Source: Selaginella moellendorffii
Lineage: Eukaryota > Streptophyta > Lycopodiopsida > Selaginellales > Selaginellaceae
Assembly: GCF_000143415.4 (NCBI RefSeq)
Contig: NW_003314283.1
Location: 1,047,734-1,111,733 of the forward strand
Length of the DNA stretch: 64,000 bases
Direction of reading: 5' to 3'
This document shows positions 45,700 through 56,898 of this stretch, in pieces. A model generated the notes under the pieces. It was not told the origin of the DNA. It saw only the letters and a program-made list of their open reading frames with translations, and ran no database searches. The translations under genes and the position numbers were made by a program. Positions within the stretch are counted from its first letter, which is position 1. Every line of letters begins with the position of its first letter.

Positions 45700-48657
45700 T
45701 TAGGCTCTGAGCGGCGCCTTGAAGCAATCCGACAAGAACCCCTTCTCCTTCATGGCCTGTGTGAGCCTGTCAGCCTGGATGTGCCTCCCTTGCTTTCTCA
45801 GCCCATTCATGAGCGTGTTGTAGGCAACGTAGTCTGGAGCACAGCCCGAGCCTGTCATCTGCTGGAAGTAATCCACCGCTTGGTCGACTCTTCCGGCTTC
45901 GATCAGAGCATTCACCAGAGTAGTGTACGTCACCACGTCCGGGCTAAACTCTCCGTCCGACTTGACCATCGACTTGAAAAAGAGAAGGGCCTGCGCGAGC
46001 TTGCCTTCCCTGCACAGGCCTGCGAGGACGATGTTGTGGGGGAGGACGTCAGCCACAGTGCCTTTCTCCACCATGTACTGGAAAAGCCTCACAGCCTCGT
46101 CCGTTCTCTTGTCCCGGCACAGGCCGTGCATGAGCGTTGTGCAAGTCACTCCATCTGGAAGAACGTTGTGCTCGCTCATAACATCCAGAAGATCTTTGGC
46201 CTCGTCCAACTTCCCTGCCTTGCACAGCCCGTCCATCAAGATGTTGAAGGTGACAACGTCCGGAACCAACTTCCTCTCGATCATCCTGTCGAAGAGAACT
46301 CTGGCATCGTGCACCTTGTTTGTCTTGCACAGCCCGTTGAGGACAACGCTGTAGCTTACGATGTCTGGAGCGCAGCCGTTGTCCACCATGGTCGAGAACA
46401 GCTCGTGGGCCTTGTCCACCAAGTTGGTTTTGCACAGCCCGTCCAGAAGGATGTTATACGTAACCACATCCGGCACGGCTCCGATTTTGCTCATCTCTTC
46501 GAGAACCTTGTGCGCATCGTCCACCTTTTTGGCCTTGCAAAGCATATCGATGACGGCATTGCAGAGCAGGACATCGGGGCTGAACCGCTTCTCGGTCATT
46601 TCCTCGTAGAGTTCGAGGCATCTAGCCATGTTCCCCACTCTACAGTGACCCGAGAGAACGATGCTGTACGTTGCGCCATTTGGAGCACAGCCGCTATCCA
46701 CCATTTTCTTAAACATTTCCTCGGCCTCGTCCATGTTGCTTTTTCTTGCCAACCCCAGCAGTATCGAGTTGTAAGTCACAGTGTCTGGCATGTATCCCTT
46801 GGCGATGACGTCTTTGAACAGCTTCATAGCCTCGTCTGTCTTCTCAACGCGACAAAAGCCATCGATAAGTGTGTTGTACGTAATCAAGTCTGGAGCGACT
46901 TTCCTGTCCGCCATGTCTTCCAGCAGGCTGACGGCCAGATCAAACTTCTCGCATTTTCTAAGCCCGGAGAGAAGAGCGTTGTAAGTCACCACGTCCGGTT
47001 TGTATCCCCTGGCTTTCAGCGCTTCAAAGCAGGCCAAAGCATCATCAACCTTCTTCTCCTTGCAAAGGGTCGAGAGAAGTGCCGTTGCTGGGACAGTCTG
47101 TGGAACGTGTCCTTTCTCGAGCATCTCGTTGAGCATAGTGACAGCTTCGTCCACCTTCTTGGACTTGCAAAGGCCCTCTATCAGAAGTGAATACGTTGCC
47201 CCCTCGTGGCCAAACTTGCCGTCTCGTATGACCCCTTCAAAGAACTTGACAGCATCGTCCACTTTCTTCTCATTAAAGAGTCCTTGAAGCATAATGTAGC
47301 AAGTTAGCCTGTCCGGCCTCTCACCCATGGTCTTGAAAAGACCCCAAGCCTCTGCAACTTTGCCTTCCTTGTACAGAGCGTCCAGAAGACCGTTGTATGC
47401 CACAACGTCGGGACTGTATCCCCTGGAAGGCATACTGTCAAAAAACTGCTTGGCCTCACTCACCTTCCCCATCCTGCAAAGCCCGCTGAGAATTGTGTTG
47501 TAAGTGATGTTGTCAGGCTCGTATCCCTTGCTCGCCATCTCTTCAAGTAGCTTGTAAGCCCGTTCGATGTTCTCGTCCTTGCAGAGCCCGTTGATGAGCG
47601 CGTTGTAAGCAACAGTGTTTGCCGAGCAGCCCCGTTCAATCATCTTGTGAAACAGCTCGTCAGCTTCGTCAACTTTGCCCGCTCTACAGAGCCTGTCCAC
47701 GATGATAGTGTAAGTCGCAACGTCGGGATTCACACCCTTCTCGGTCATCTCCTCTACCATCTCCAAAGCTTCGGTCACCTTCCCCGTCTTACAAAGCCCC
47801 GAGATGATGGTGCTGTAAGTGACAACGTCCGGCTCGAAGCCTTTCTCGGCCATCGTCTTAAACAGCTCCATGGCTTCCTTCATCTTCGTCTCCTTGCAGA
47901 ACGCATTGAGCAAGGAGTTGTAAGTGTAGATGCTCGGCTCCAAGCCAACAGAAACCATCTCCTCGTACAACCTGTTGGCGTCGTCAACTCTCCCTTTCTT
48001 CGCGTATCCATCGATGAGAATGTTGTACTCGATCCCATCCGGACTTATCCCATTGTCTAGCATCTGCCCAAACAGCTTGTAACCATCCCGGAGCTTCCCT
48101 TGCTTGCAAAAGCTCTTGAGCACCACCCGGAAAGTATACCTGTTTGGAGAGCACTCTCTCATGGCCCTGAAAGTCGCGTAGACGTCCTGATAGAGCTTCA
48201 TCCGGAAGAGAAGATCCATGAGACAATTGTACGAGTAAGTACTGTGAGAAAATCCTGCCTGGTCCTGGCACCACTTGAAGAACTCGAGCGCTATCTTTCC
48301 ATCCTTGAAGCACCGCAACACTCGCCCAGCAAAGCTTCCGGTTAAGTACCTGTCCGTGTACGCTCGGACTTCCTCGAAACCAATCTCTCCACGCTCTATC
48401 CTTTCCACCAGAATTTCCAGCTCCAGGGGGCCATTGCTTGGCAGCTTGAATGTCTTCCTCACAAATCCGCTGGTGCTGTAGCTCCGGGACCTGTAAGGCG
48501 CCCCCGGATTTCGGGAGGAGATAGAGTCGCCGCCTTCCCTGGATTCGGATAATCTCGGCATTCTCACGGATTCCTCTCGGTTCGCATTGCCGCTGCCGCG
48601 CTTGTCCAGCGCCACAGCCAGTCGCAGCATGCTCTTGTCGACGCAGGAGATCTCCAT
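45700..48657 (-). CDS. P-class pentatricopeptide repeat protein, 24 repeats
   Basis: Intronless, 985 aa. ATG at 48657 is the first true methionine. About 120 N-terminal residues (organelle-targeting type, rich in Ser/Arg) precede an unbroken array of about 24 P-type PPR motifs of 35 aa from roughly residue 140 to the end, for example VVTYNALLSGL, TVTYNSILLGLA and VVTYNILLDGLCK. No E, DYW or SMR domain follows, so the role is probably organellar RNA stabilisation, processing or translation, not C-to-U editing catalysis. Residues 5 and last of each motif are mostly Asn/Asp, with Thr/Asp and Ser/Asp variants, which under the PPR code gives a U- and G-rich target. Motif 8 is shortened (about 32 residues). 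Antisense ORFs of up to 501 codons are shadows. Confidence 0.93.
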   Translation of the reverse strand: MEISCVDKSMLRLAVALDKRGSGNANREESVRMPRLSESREGGDSISSRNPGAPYRSRSYSTSGFVRKTFKLPSNGPLELEILVERIERGEIGFEEVRAYTDRYLTGSFAGRVLRCFKDGKIALEFFKWCQDQAGFSHSTYSYNCLMDLLFRMKLYQDVYATFRAMRECSPNRYTFRVVLKSFCKQGKLRDGYKLFGQMLDNGISPDGIEYNILIDGYAKKGRVDDANRLYEEMVSVGLEPSIYTYNSLLNAFCKETKMKEAMELFKTMAEKGFEPDVVTYSTIISGLCKTGKVTEALEMVEEMTEKGVNPDVATYTIIVDRLCRAGKVDEADELFHKMIERGCSANTVAYNALINGLCKDENIERAYKLLEEMASKGYEPDNITYNTILSGLCRMGKVSEAKQFFDSMPSRGYSPDVVAYNGLLDALYKEGKVAEAWGLFKTMGERPDRLTCYIMLQGLFNEKKVDDAVKFFEGVIRDGKFGHEGATYSLLIEGLCKSKKVDEAVTMLNEMLEKGHVPQTVPATALLSTLCKEKKVDDALACFEALKARGYKPDVVTYNALLSGLRKCEKFDLAVSLLEDMADRKVAPDLITYNTLIDGFCRVEKTDEAMKLFKDVIAKGYMPDTVTYNSILLGLARKSNMDEAEEMFKKMVDSGCAPNGATYSIVLSGHCRVGNMARCLELYEEMTEKRFSPDVLLCNAVIDMLCKAKKVDDAHKVLEEMSKIGAVPDVVTYNILLDGLCKTNLVDKAHELFSTMVDNGCAPDIVSYSVVLNGLCKTNKVHDARVLFDRMIERKLVPDVVTFNILMDGLCKAGKLDEAKDLLDVMSEHNVLPDGVTCTTLMHGLCRDKRTDEAVRLFQYMVEKGTVADVLPHNIVLAGLCREGKLAQALLFFKSMVKSDGEFSPDVVTYTTLVNALIEAGRVDQAVDYFQQMTGSGCAPDYVAYNTLMNGLRKQGRHIQADRLTQAMKEKGFLSDCFKAPLRA

Positions 48658-49261
48658 GGGGGCAATCAAATTTGTCCGAGATTTTCACCTGCACTGACTA
48701 CATTCTACGCTCAATGCGGATTCGAGAGACACGATCGGCCAGAAATCCAAATCCTACCTCATAAGCACGTCCGCGCTCGCGAAATATCCCCTTCTACGGG
48801 CGCAAGAGCCCTAATTAAACCCTCTATCCTCAATTTAACTATGACCAATGAAAATATTGTTTTACACGTGTTACACAAAGAAAACGATTTTTAATTTATT
48901 AAAATTTAATTAATTATATTCTCATTGGAGCCCTGAAGGAAGTACGATCTCATTGGAGCCATGAAAGAAGCTGAAACATCAATAAGGTTTTCAAGTGAAT
49001 CCCAACTTACAGAGTTGTCTTCTCCAGAAGTTCTACCCCTTTGAGTTTGGGATGGATGCAGATAGGATCTACAAGGACCATGTATAGGGACAACTTAGCT
49101 ATCTAGAGAGCCATCGAAGATGCAGGAATTTCTAACATGTCTATATCAAGGGGCTCATGCTTGCCAGTTTTGTACAAATGGATGGTTTCTTGACTTTCAC
49201 TCCACCCAGAGACAAGGTTTGGATGGAGATCAGAAAGTACCAGTTTTGTTGTTTCTAGATT
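48658..49261. other. Intergenic: PPR promoter and AT-rich DNA
   Basis: Upstream region of the PPR gene, with AACCCT-type motifs near 48815, then AT-rich DNA. A small direct repeat (CTCATTGGAGCCCTGAAGGA / CTCATTGGAGCCATGAAAGA) lies near 48920-48970. No gene is seen. Confidence 0.45.
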
Positions 49262-49660
49262 ATGCATTTGTCTCCTTTTACTTTTGCAGATTCACTATCA
49301 TGTATCTCTCCAAGGAGGACCTCGCAACTTAGAACACTTAACAAAGCTCTTTATATTTGCCCTCCTGAAAATGCCTTGACAATGAATGAGCAAGTAGTAT
49401 TGTGGGAAGAAATGATCAGGAGCACCCTTGAAAAGAGGTGGATGAGTGAGGAGGAGGTTCTTTTACACATCAACGGTGAGAGCTTTCATTTGCGAGGTCT
49501 ATTGATGGGATTACTTGGTTTTGCAAACACTCAAACTCCATTGCAGCTCAGAGAGGTGTGGATGCACATCTATCACAATGCCACTATGCACTTTGAGTTG
49601 GCTCCGGATGATGTTGAAGCCACTGATTTTTATCTCGAGGTAGAGGATCCACAAGTATAA
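49262..49660 (+). CDS. Unknown ORF, possible gene fragment
   Basis: 132-codon plus frame. The later part looks protein-like (MNEQVVLWEEMIRSTLEKRW, MSEEEVLLHINGESFHLRGL, LREVWMHIYHNATMHFELAP, DDVEATDFYLEVEDPQV). The first 30 codons are less convincing. No family was recognised. It lies against the retroelement relics, so it may be part of a mobile element or a broken gene. Confidence 0.35.
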   Translation: MHLSPFTFADSLSCISPRRTSQLRTLNKALYICPPENALTMNEQVVLWEEMIRSTLEKRWMSEEEVLLHINGESFHLRGLLMGLLGFANTQTPLQLREVWMHIYHNATMHFELAPDDVEATDFYLEVEDPQV

Positions 49661-49742
49661 TGTATGATTCCTTGATTAATATGAAGCTCCAACAATGAGC
49701 ACTAACTTATTTCACATATCCAACCAAAAGGAATGATTTATT

Positions 49743-50637
49743 AGAGTTTAGAACTACACTTTTGACAACTTAGAGGAGTCTCACTCACAATGTTCACAGG
49801 TCCTCATTCTAACTTGGGGGATTTACTAGCCTAAGAGGTGGCCTTAAAGCTATATTGCATTTTCATTTGGTCCAAGTGTTCTACATGTTCAATCTTATTA
49901 TAAACTTTCAAAGGTATTAGTGATAGATTAGCCCATTATGCTAAAGCTATGTCCATTTGTACTTGTTTTATTGATAGTCTAAAATCATTTGTATTATGGT
50001 TATATCTCCTAAAGATTGGGCCATTTATTCATAAGTGGTTATCCCATGACCACCCCTTAGCATCCCACCCTTAATATCACTTGTTCAATCTCTACTAAAT
50101 CCCTCTTCATTCATGGTAGTACTTGCTAACACCACCACTAGTTTAAAGCTTAAAGGCCCATCCATTAAATCCCATTAATCTCTGGGACTTCCTTACCACA
50201 TAACCATACCTTTAGTCAATAAACAAGAGGACCACACCTTTTCTTCTCCATAGTCTGGGATTTTGGAATGACATTTTGAAACACTACAGCCCAATACAAA
50301 CTTTGTGGGTATTGCCCCCACCTTTTGCATTTAAGGTGACTCAGCCATGTGGCTAAAACAAAGTTTTAATGAGCCACACAAGGTATCCAAGTAAGTAGTG
50401 CCACCCACATTTGGATTGGTTACGTAGTGCCACCCATATTTGAATTAGTCACGTTGGCCTTTCCTAACTAAATTGGTTCGATTAGAATCTAACCCCCACA
50501 CTCCCTACTATACTTTGCCCCCCCACCCCTATTCTAAGTTCTCACCCACATATTTATTTGCTAGAGTTCCATTTCAGCCACTACTATGTGGCATATTTTC
50601 AGCTCCACATTAAGGCTTAGGGATTTGTGTTTTACAA
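49743..50637 (-). mobile_element. Old decayed LTR of family A
   Basis: Aligns along its whole length with LTR-A (55757-57503) in the same top-strand direction, i.e. minus by element orientation: TTAGAGGAGTCTCACTCACA, TTGGTCCAAGTGTTCTACAT, CCATTATGCTAAAGC, GTAGTGCCACCCA and the end TTAGGGATTTGTGTTTTACA. The (CTCGGA)n minisatellite is absent. Most changes are C-to-T or G-to-A, leaving an AT-rich sequence. Probably a solo or truncated LTR. Confidence 0.8.
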
Positions 50638-50960
50638 CCCCCTTTACTAGTTGGCTAAAGCTCTTGGGATATATAAATTGGAAAAAAGTGTTAAGATATA
50701 TATTTGAGTAGTATTAGGCTAGATTACCTCTTGAGAAGTCTAAATTTAGAGGTTTATATTAATTTGTTATCACATTTTTTATTTATATTTACATCATGTA
50801 GTAGAGCCAGTCTTAACAACAACTATACACATATATGTATGCAAGATGAGGTAGACCTAATTATGCATGTGGGTGATTTTGAGATTGAATTATAACTATT
50901 GTGGGTGGTGCTTAGTCAAGCTTTTGACTTTTTCTTTAGTATAAATTGATTGTAACACAA

Positions 50961-52027
50961 TATAGTGCATGTGGTTTTCACCCTTTATCCTATGACGATT
51001 TACCATAGGATAACGATAGAGCGAAACCTAAACCCTCAATATGCCATGTGCCACATACTATGTGTCCAAAGATGGTAGAGCAAAACCCGAGTTTTAAAGC
51101 CTTTGGCCAATGAATAAATGAATGGAGCCAAACTTTTAAGTATGGAGCCAAGGAGTGAAGGTATTGGAGCACAAAGCGACTCCGAGTGTATACCCTAAAG
51201 AGCGAAAAGATAGAAGCACAGAGCAACTTAGAATGATTCTAGAGTAGTCAGCATCCCAATGTCAGGACTAATCCACAAAATGAAGCCAAATGAAGCCTAG
51301 CACTATTTCAATATACTGATGGCCTAATGTGAGGATATAAGTACTCTACCAGCTAGCATGGTGTGGAATTTGGGTTTATACCCAAACCAGACATAAAACA
51401 ACAATAAGCACACAAGTAAGAGCTAAACTATACCCTCAACCTACCCACTAACCCCCTCTAGGAACACACGTTTTGGGTTTTCACTTTTAGTCACCCTTAG
51501 TACTAGGAGTTAGTAACTCAAAACTTACTAAATATGGAATGACACTAAATTGAGAATTTGGGTATGGAATGAATACTATTATGTTCAAAACAATCTTTAC
51601 ATTCCATAAATATGCCAAATTAGCAAATTTAGATACTTTCTATAAATAACAATTAAGCATGGAACTAATGGAACTAACACAAGATGCATGATAATGAGGG
51701 TGTTTGCTAGATACAGTAACCTATCATTTTGTGAATATTGAGGGACTAAGCTCAATATCACAAAGGCTCTTAACACTTGTAAGTGCAAGTTAACAAATGA
51801 GTTTCTCTAACTAGGTAAAGTATGTTTGACTAATAGTACTTAGGAATTCCGTCTTTATGCTCTTTTGGTCAAGTGCACATGCAAAAATTAATTTCTCAAG
51901 TAGTCTAAGTGGAAACTAAAAAAGGGTCTAGCAATACCAACCTCTTACTATTGTGGCAATAAGGAAAGAATATATAAAAGAACTAGCTAACAAGTAACTT
52001 TCAATACCTATAGTCACATTTGTGACA
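50961..52027 (-). mobile_element. Old full-length LTR of family B, inverted
   Basis: Matches the reverse complement of the whole LTR-B (55017-55756 joined to 63422-63832). Landmarks in order: GTGGTTTTCACCCTTTATCC with the decayed hairpin, the block around 51090-51240, ACTTACTAAATATGGAATGA, CCAAATTAGCAAATTTAGAT, AATATTGAGGGACTAAGCTC, GGTCTAGCAATACCAACCTC, TTATTGCC-type words and TAGTCACATTTGTGACA at the other end. AT drift is strong. A PBS-like remnant (TGTAACACAATATAG) may adjoin at 50950. It confirms that LTR-B was one unit before the nested insertion. Confidence 0.82.
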
Positions 52028-53330
52028 CTCTTCCCCTTTTAAGAAAGATTGATATTTTTGTCGATGCATATTTTAGTTTAGATCACTGCCAAGGAAACAA
52101 CTTTAGAAAAAGTTCAAAGTGATCACATTATGTGAAAAATGCACCAACTTAAATGAGTTAAGGTAACCTTTCCATCTAACGTAAATATGCTACAACTTAA
52201 ACACATTCCTGCCGTTATTGACAAGGAAATGATCAACAGAGTTAGCCACCCTTGCTACTCTAGGTGTCACCCGGCTTATAAAAGAGTGATGCATCCTTGC
52301 TTACAGGTGATATAAAGAGAGAAGCTAAAAGCCCTAACCCTCATAAGCAAAGAAACCAAATCTATTAATAAAGTTTAGATATACTACTATAAACATATAG
52401 TTAGAGTTGTTTACACAGTCATGGAAAGGTGGGTGATATGACTAGTCGATAGTAGCTACCCCATGACTAGAAATTTCACTATGCACACAAAGTGTCAAAG
52501 CTAGTCTACTTATACTAGCTCAAATTGAAAGATCAAAAGATGGAAAATATTAAAGTAAAAAACAATAATAGCTTAGAGACTTAATTATCAGTGAATAAAG
52601 CTTATATTAGAACACGAAAGTATTCCAAGTAAGTTATTATTTGATAAACAAGAATTATTGTATAAGACCCACTAAGATTATCATAATTGGAAAATATAGA
52701 ATTCACTATCCAACAAAATTCAATAGCAAGTGTACCATAAAAAAAACTTAATGATAAAACTTAATTATCAAAGATTGTAGAAAAAACTTACAAAAGATAA
52801 CTAAAAGAACATAAAGTATCATCGACTAGTAAGTAAAATGTTTGTGAATGTATCACCTAAAGGAAATAATATCTAAACATATCAAAACCAACTGTAACAA
52901 TAATTAATAGAATAGAATGAATGTCATAAAGCAAACAAACACTTATTCATACCAATTATCGCACCAACTAATTTGAATAGATCTCAGTCAACCATACTAT
53001 TAGGAATCCCCCAATTCTTGCCACATTCTTGACTTTTGCCAGATTCCTGACCTGCAAACCACATTCCTGACTCTCGAGACACTTTTCTATTCCTCACCCT
53101 TTGATTTCCAGTACGATTCTTGAGTCTCGAGCCACATTCCTGATGATGATGTGGCGCCTCCTCGACCTTAGCTATATTTAAGCTGTCCTCGATCCAAGAG
53201 TGGTGGAGCTTCATCAACTTATAGTATATATAGGTTAGCCTTGTTCCATTTCTCACAATTTGAATCAACGCTAGTCTAAGGCCTCTTCTTTATTTCCACT
53301 AGTTTTTCTCTTTGTCTTCTGTATTTTCTA
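52028..53330. other. AT-rich intergenic DNA, no gene seen
   Basis: Stops in all frames. At 53020-53160 a short tandem pattern (GAGTC.CGAG/CCACATTCCTGA repeats) is visible. Probably old retroelement internal sequence. Confidence 0.5.
53020..53160. repeat. Short tandem repeats, ATTCCTGAC-type unit
   Basis: Words CCACATTCTTGACT, AGATTCCTGACCT, CCACATTCCTGACTC and CCACATTCCTGATG recur at 15-50 bp spacing. Confidence 0.55.
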
Positions 53331-53451
53331 GTCTTGATCTTGTTGGGGGTCTTGACAGTTTAATTCAGATTATGCTTTTTTGTTTTTGCTTTAGCTCGTT
53401 TTGATTGTTTGACTGCCTTGCCTTTTTCCCCCTTTTCTTTCTTCTTTGCCA

Positions 53452-55016
53452 ATGGAGTCTCCAAGCCATCCTGATTTATTTGCCGAAGTCCTTGCAAAAA
53501 TTTAGTTTGAGAATACCAAGCTAAAGGCGACCCTTCTTCACATGCAACAGGAGCTTGCTTCACTTTTCGCTCAAGGATCAAGCAAAGTTCCTGAACCGAA
53601 GGTGAGTTTCCCAGCGAAATTTTCAGGCAAGTGTTCGGAGCTTCGTGGATTCCTGAACCAAATGGAGTTGATCTTCGCATTTCAACATCGGCGGTACCCC
53701 ACTCCCAAGTCTCAAATCGGCATGATTGGGACATTGCTTGAAGGTGTAGCTTTGTCATGGCTTTCTTCTTTCCTGGAGAAGAGCATGAAAGGGGTTGTGG
53801 TTTCGGAGCTGATGGATCTTCAATTGTTCAAAGAGAAGCTCGAAGCATGTTTTGGCGAGACGGATCAGGTTCGGGTTGCCACCACAAAGATGAGACGTCT
53901 CTCTCAGGGGTTTTGTCCTGCCTCGATCTATGCTGCAAAGTTCCAACTCCTTGCCTTGGACACTCAGTGGGATGAGCAGCCCTGATTGATCAATTTCATT
54001 TTGGCCTCAACAACGGTGTCAAGGATTTATTGCTCACCATGGAGGATCCCACGGACCTGTCAAACGCCATCAACAAAGCTATTCGATGTGACATTCGTCT
54101 CTTTGAACACCGTCAAGAAAGTCACCGTGCCGCTGTTTTCCCATCCCAGACTCAGGAATCCCAGCTTGAGTCTTCGGGGCATACTCCTGAACCTACTACT
54201 CCAGTTCCGATGGATAGTTCTGGTACTCCTTGACTCATCACAGGGGAGTTGAGTCCTACTGAGAAGTAACATCGAATATCTCATAATCTTTGCCTCTACT
54301 ATGCTGATCCTAATCACAAAGCAATTGTGTGTCCCAAGAAGCCTCCCCGATTGCTCGAGTTCACTCTGCCTCAAGGTCCACCTCTGTTGTAGTCGGGAAA
54401 CGACCCTGTCCAAACAAAGTAGGAGCTGTCTGTTTGGACTCCCCAAATAAAAATCACTTTTCTTCTTTATCAAGCTCCTCACCACCTTTCATCAAAGCCA
54501 CCACCAATTCCCGCAACTTCTGCATCCTATGTCTCCTTTCTTTCACCAAATAATCAGGACTCAAGGCTCTGGTGTTATTGGACTCGGGTGCAACTTCCTG
54601 CTTCATGGACACGGACTTTGTTGCCCGACATCACGTTCCTCTTTTTCCTACCATACAGGATCTGAGGGTTGAAGGCATTAGTGGGCATTTTGTGTTTCCA
54701 TTTTCTGGACTTAGGGAAATGTTGCTCATTTGAGTACACATCAGGTCCACTGTCACCGATATCACCTTCAACATCATTAACATCAAGTCCTCCTCTATGG
54801 TGCTTGGCCTCCCTTGGTTCCAACTACACCAGCCTCAGATTTGTTGGAAGGAATTGCAGCTCATCTCTCCTATGTCACCATCTCCCACGGCTTCCCCTGC
54901 TGTTCATCGAGTCCGAATTAGGAAAAGTTCCCTAAACTCAAATTGGGGTTTTGTTCCTGACGTTACAAAGTTTTTACCCTCTTCTTTTTCCTCTTTTCCA
55001 TCTTACACTGGATAGT
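53452..55016 (+). mobile_element. Decayed Ty3/gypsy gag-protease region
   Basis: The plus frame starting at 53452 (MESPSHPDLFAEVLAK) meets a stop after 17 codons, then continues FENTKLKATLLHMQQELASL and KVSFPAKFSGKCSELRGFLN, the retrotransposon gag core, to QWDEQP. A one-base shift near 53985 resumes gag (LIDQFHFGLNNGVKDLLL). A zinc knuckle remnant NLCLYYADPNHKAIVCPKK has lost its second Cys (Tyr instead). The aspartic protease follows (LLDSGATSCFMDTDFV at about 54570, and VLGLPWFQLHQPQICWKEL at about 54800). Reverse transcriptase and integrase are absent; LTR-B begins right after it. Confidence 0.82.
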
Positions 55017-55756
55017 TGTCGCGCATGTGACTTCGGGTATCAAAAGTTACCTGTCGACCTGTCCTTACGGACACTCTTACCTTATTGCCACGATGGCAGG
55101 AGGTCGGTATTGCTGGACCCGTTATTAGTCTCCGCCTAAGCTAGTTGAGAAACTGGTCATCACATGTGCACTTAGACCGGAAGGGCACTAAGGAAGGAAA
55201 TCCTAAGTTGTCATTTAGTCAAGCAGACTTGACACGGTGATGAGAAACTCATGATGTTGGCTTGCACTTGCTAGTGTTGGGAACCCCCGCGATATTGAGC
55301 TTGGTCCCTCAATATCGCTACATGATAGCTTACCGTGTCTGCCAAACACCCTCGCTATCATGTCCTTTGTGTTAGTCTCATTTTGGTCCCAAATGCTATT
55401 TATGGAAAGTGTCCAGATTTGCTCATTTGGCATATCTACGGAATGTAGAGATTGTCCTGAACACAATGGTGTTCGTCCCATGCCCAAATTCGCAATCTAG
55501 GGACATTCCATATTTAGTAAGTTTCGAGCTTGTCCCAGAGACTAACTCCTGATACTAAGGGAGGCTTGGGGTGAAAGCCCAAAGCGTGTGTTCCTCAAGG
55601 GGGGGGGGGGCTATGGGGGGTTCCAAATGTATAGTAGGGATAGTGGGTAGGTCGGGCATGGCCGACCAACCTGAGGCATAGTCTAGCTCCCGCTTGCGTG
55701 CCTGTCCTTGTTCTGCGTCCGGCTTGGGTCTAAGCCCAAGTTCCATTCCATGCTAG
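55017..55756 (+). mobile_element. LTR of family B, left part (interrupted)
   Basis: Starts TGTCGCGCATGTGAC and continues at 63422-63832, where it ends GTGCGCTACA before a PBS. Continuity is shown by the inverted copy at 50961-52027, which has both parts in one piece. Interrupted by the family A element with the target-site duplication GCTAG (55752-55756 and 63417-63421). Confidence 0.88.
55752..55756. repeat. Target site duplication, left copy (GCTAG)
   Basis: The five bases before TGTAAGAGAC; identical to 63417-63421 directly after the right LTR. Confidence 0.9.
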
Positions 55757-56866
55757 TGTAAGAGACTAAATTTTCCATTCTACTTTAGTCACTTAACCAC
55801 ACCACCGACCACTTGGAGGAGTCTCATTCACAACCTCCATAAGTCCAATCCAGGACTTGGGACTTGCTAGCCCCGAGAATGGCATCCATGCCACTCAACA
55901 TTTGCACTTGGTCCAAGTGCTCCACGTGTCCGATCCCATGACCGACACTCAAAGGTACCACCGACATGCCAGCCCGTTACGCTAAGGCCATGCCCAATCA
56001 CCTTTGCCACACTGGTAGTCCATTACCACTTGCATCACAGTCTTGGCTCTCCAAGACTAGGCAAACCATCCGTGAGTGGTCATCTGAGATCCACTCCTTA
56101 GCACCCTTAGGATGCCCACCGACATGGGGAATAGCCTTCCCCAATATCCCTCTGTCAGTCCCCACTAAGTCCCTTTCTGCCCCTGGCCGTGTTTGCCAAC
56201 ACTGCCACTTGATCGAGACCCACAGGCCCGACCACTAAGTCCCACGGTCCTCTGGGACTTCCTCACCACACAACTGTGTCCTTGGTCACTACCCCAGAGG
56301 ACTGCTCCTCTTCCTTTCCACAGTCTGGGCCTTTGGGGCAACATTTCGGAACACCGTGGCCTTACGCGAGCCACCTGGGTACTCTCCTCGCCTTCTGCCC
56401 TTAGGTGCTCTAGCCATGGGCTTAGAGCGAGGTTCCGTTGAGCCACGCCTGGTATCCAAGTAGGTAGTGCCACCCACACTTGGACTAGGAGCATCGGCCA
56501 GTCGATCTCCCGGGGGAACTAGAGCCGGCTCTTGAACACTTCACCAAGCTACCCCGCTTGTCAGTCCGTGTTCACTCTAGTCTTGGACTTCCCAGTGGGC
56601 AGCTCATCACCCAACACTGGGTCCGGCCTTCCTGGGCCAAACTGGCCTTTCCTTGCCAAACTGGCTCCACTGCAGTCCTCCCCCTACTATACTTTTGGAG
56701 CTCACCAAACCCCCCAGGGTCTGGGAGACGAACGCTTTGGGCTTTCACCCTCTCAGGCTCCGGACTCGGACTCGGACTCGGACTCGGACTCGGACTCGGA
56801 CTCGGACTCGGACTCGGGCTCGGTCTCGGCCTCGGCCTCGGCCTCGGCCTCGGTCTTTGGTCCCGA

Positions 56867-56898
<32 letters not shown>

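Noticed and set aside
45685-47190. 501-codon plus-strand ORF
   Set aside because: Exactly antisense to the PPR array; periodicity mirrors the 105-bp repeats, so it is a shadow.
55600-55612. Poly-G run as a functional G-quadruplex
   Set aside because: A single homopolymer run within LTR-B, most likely a slippage-prone tract or assembly noise.
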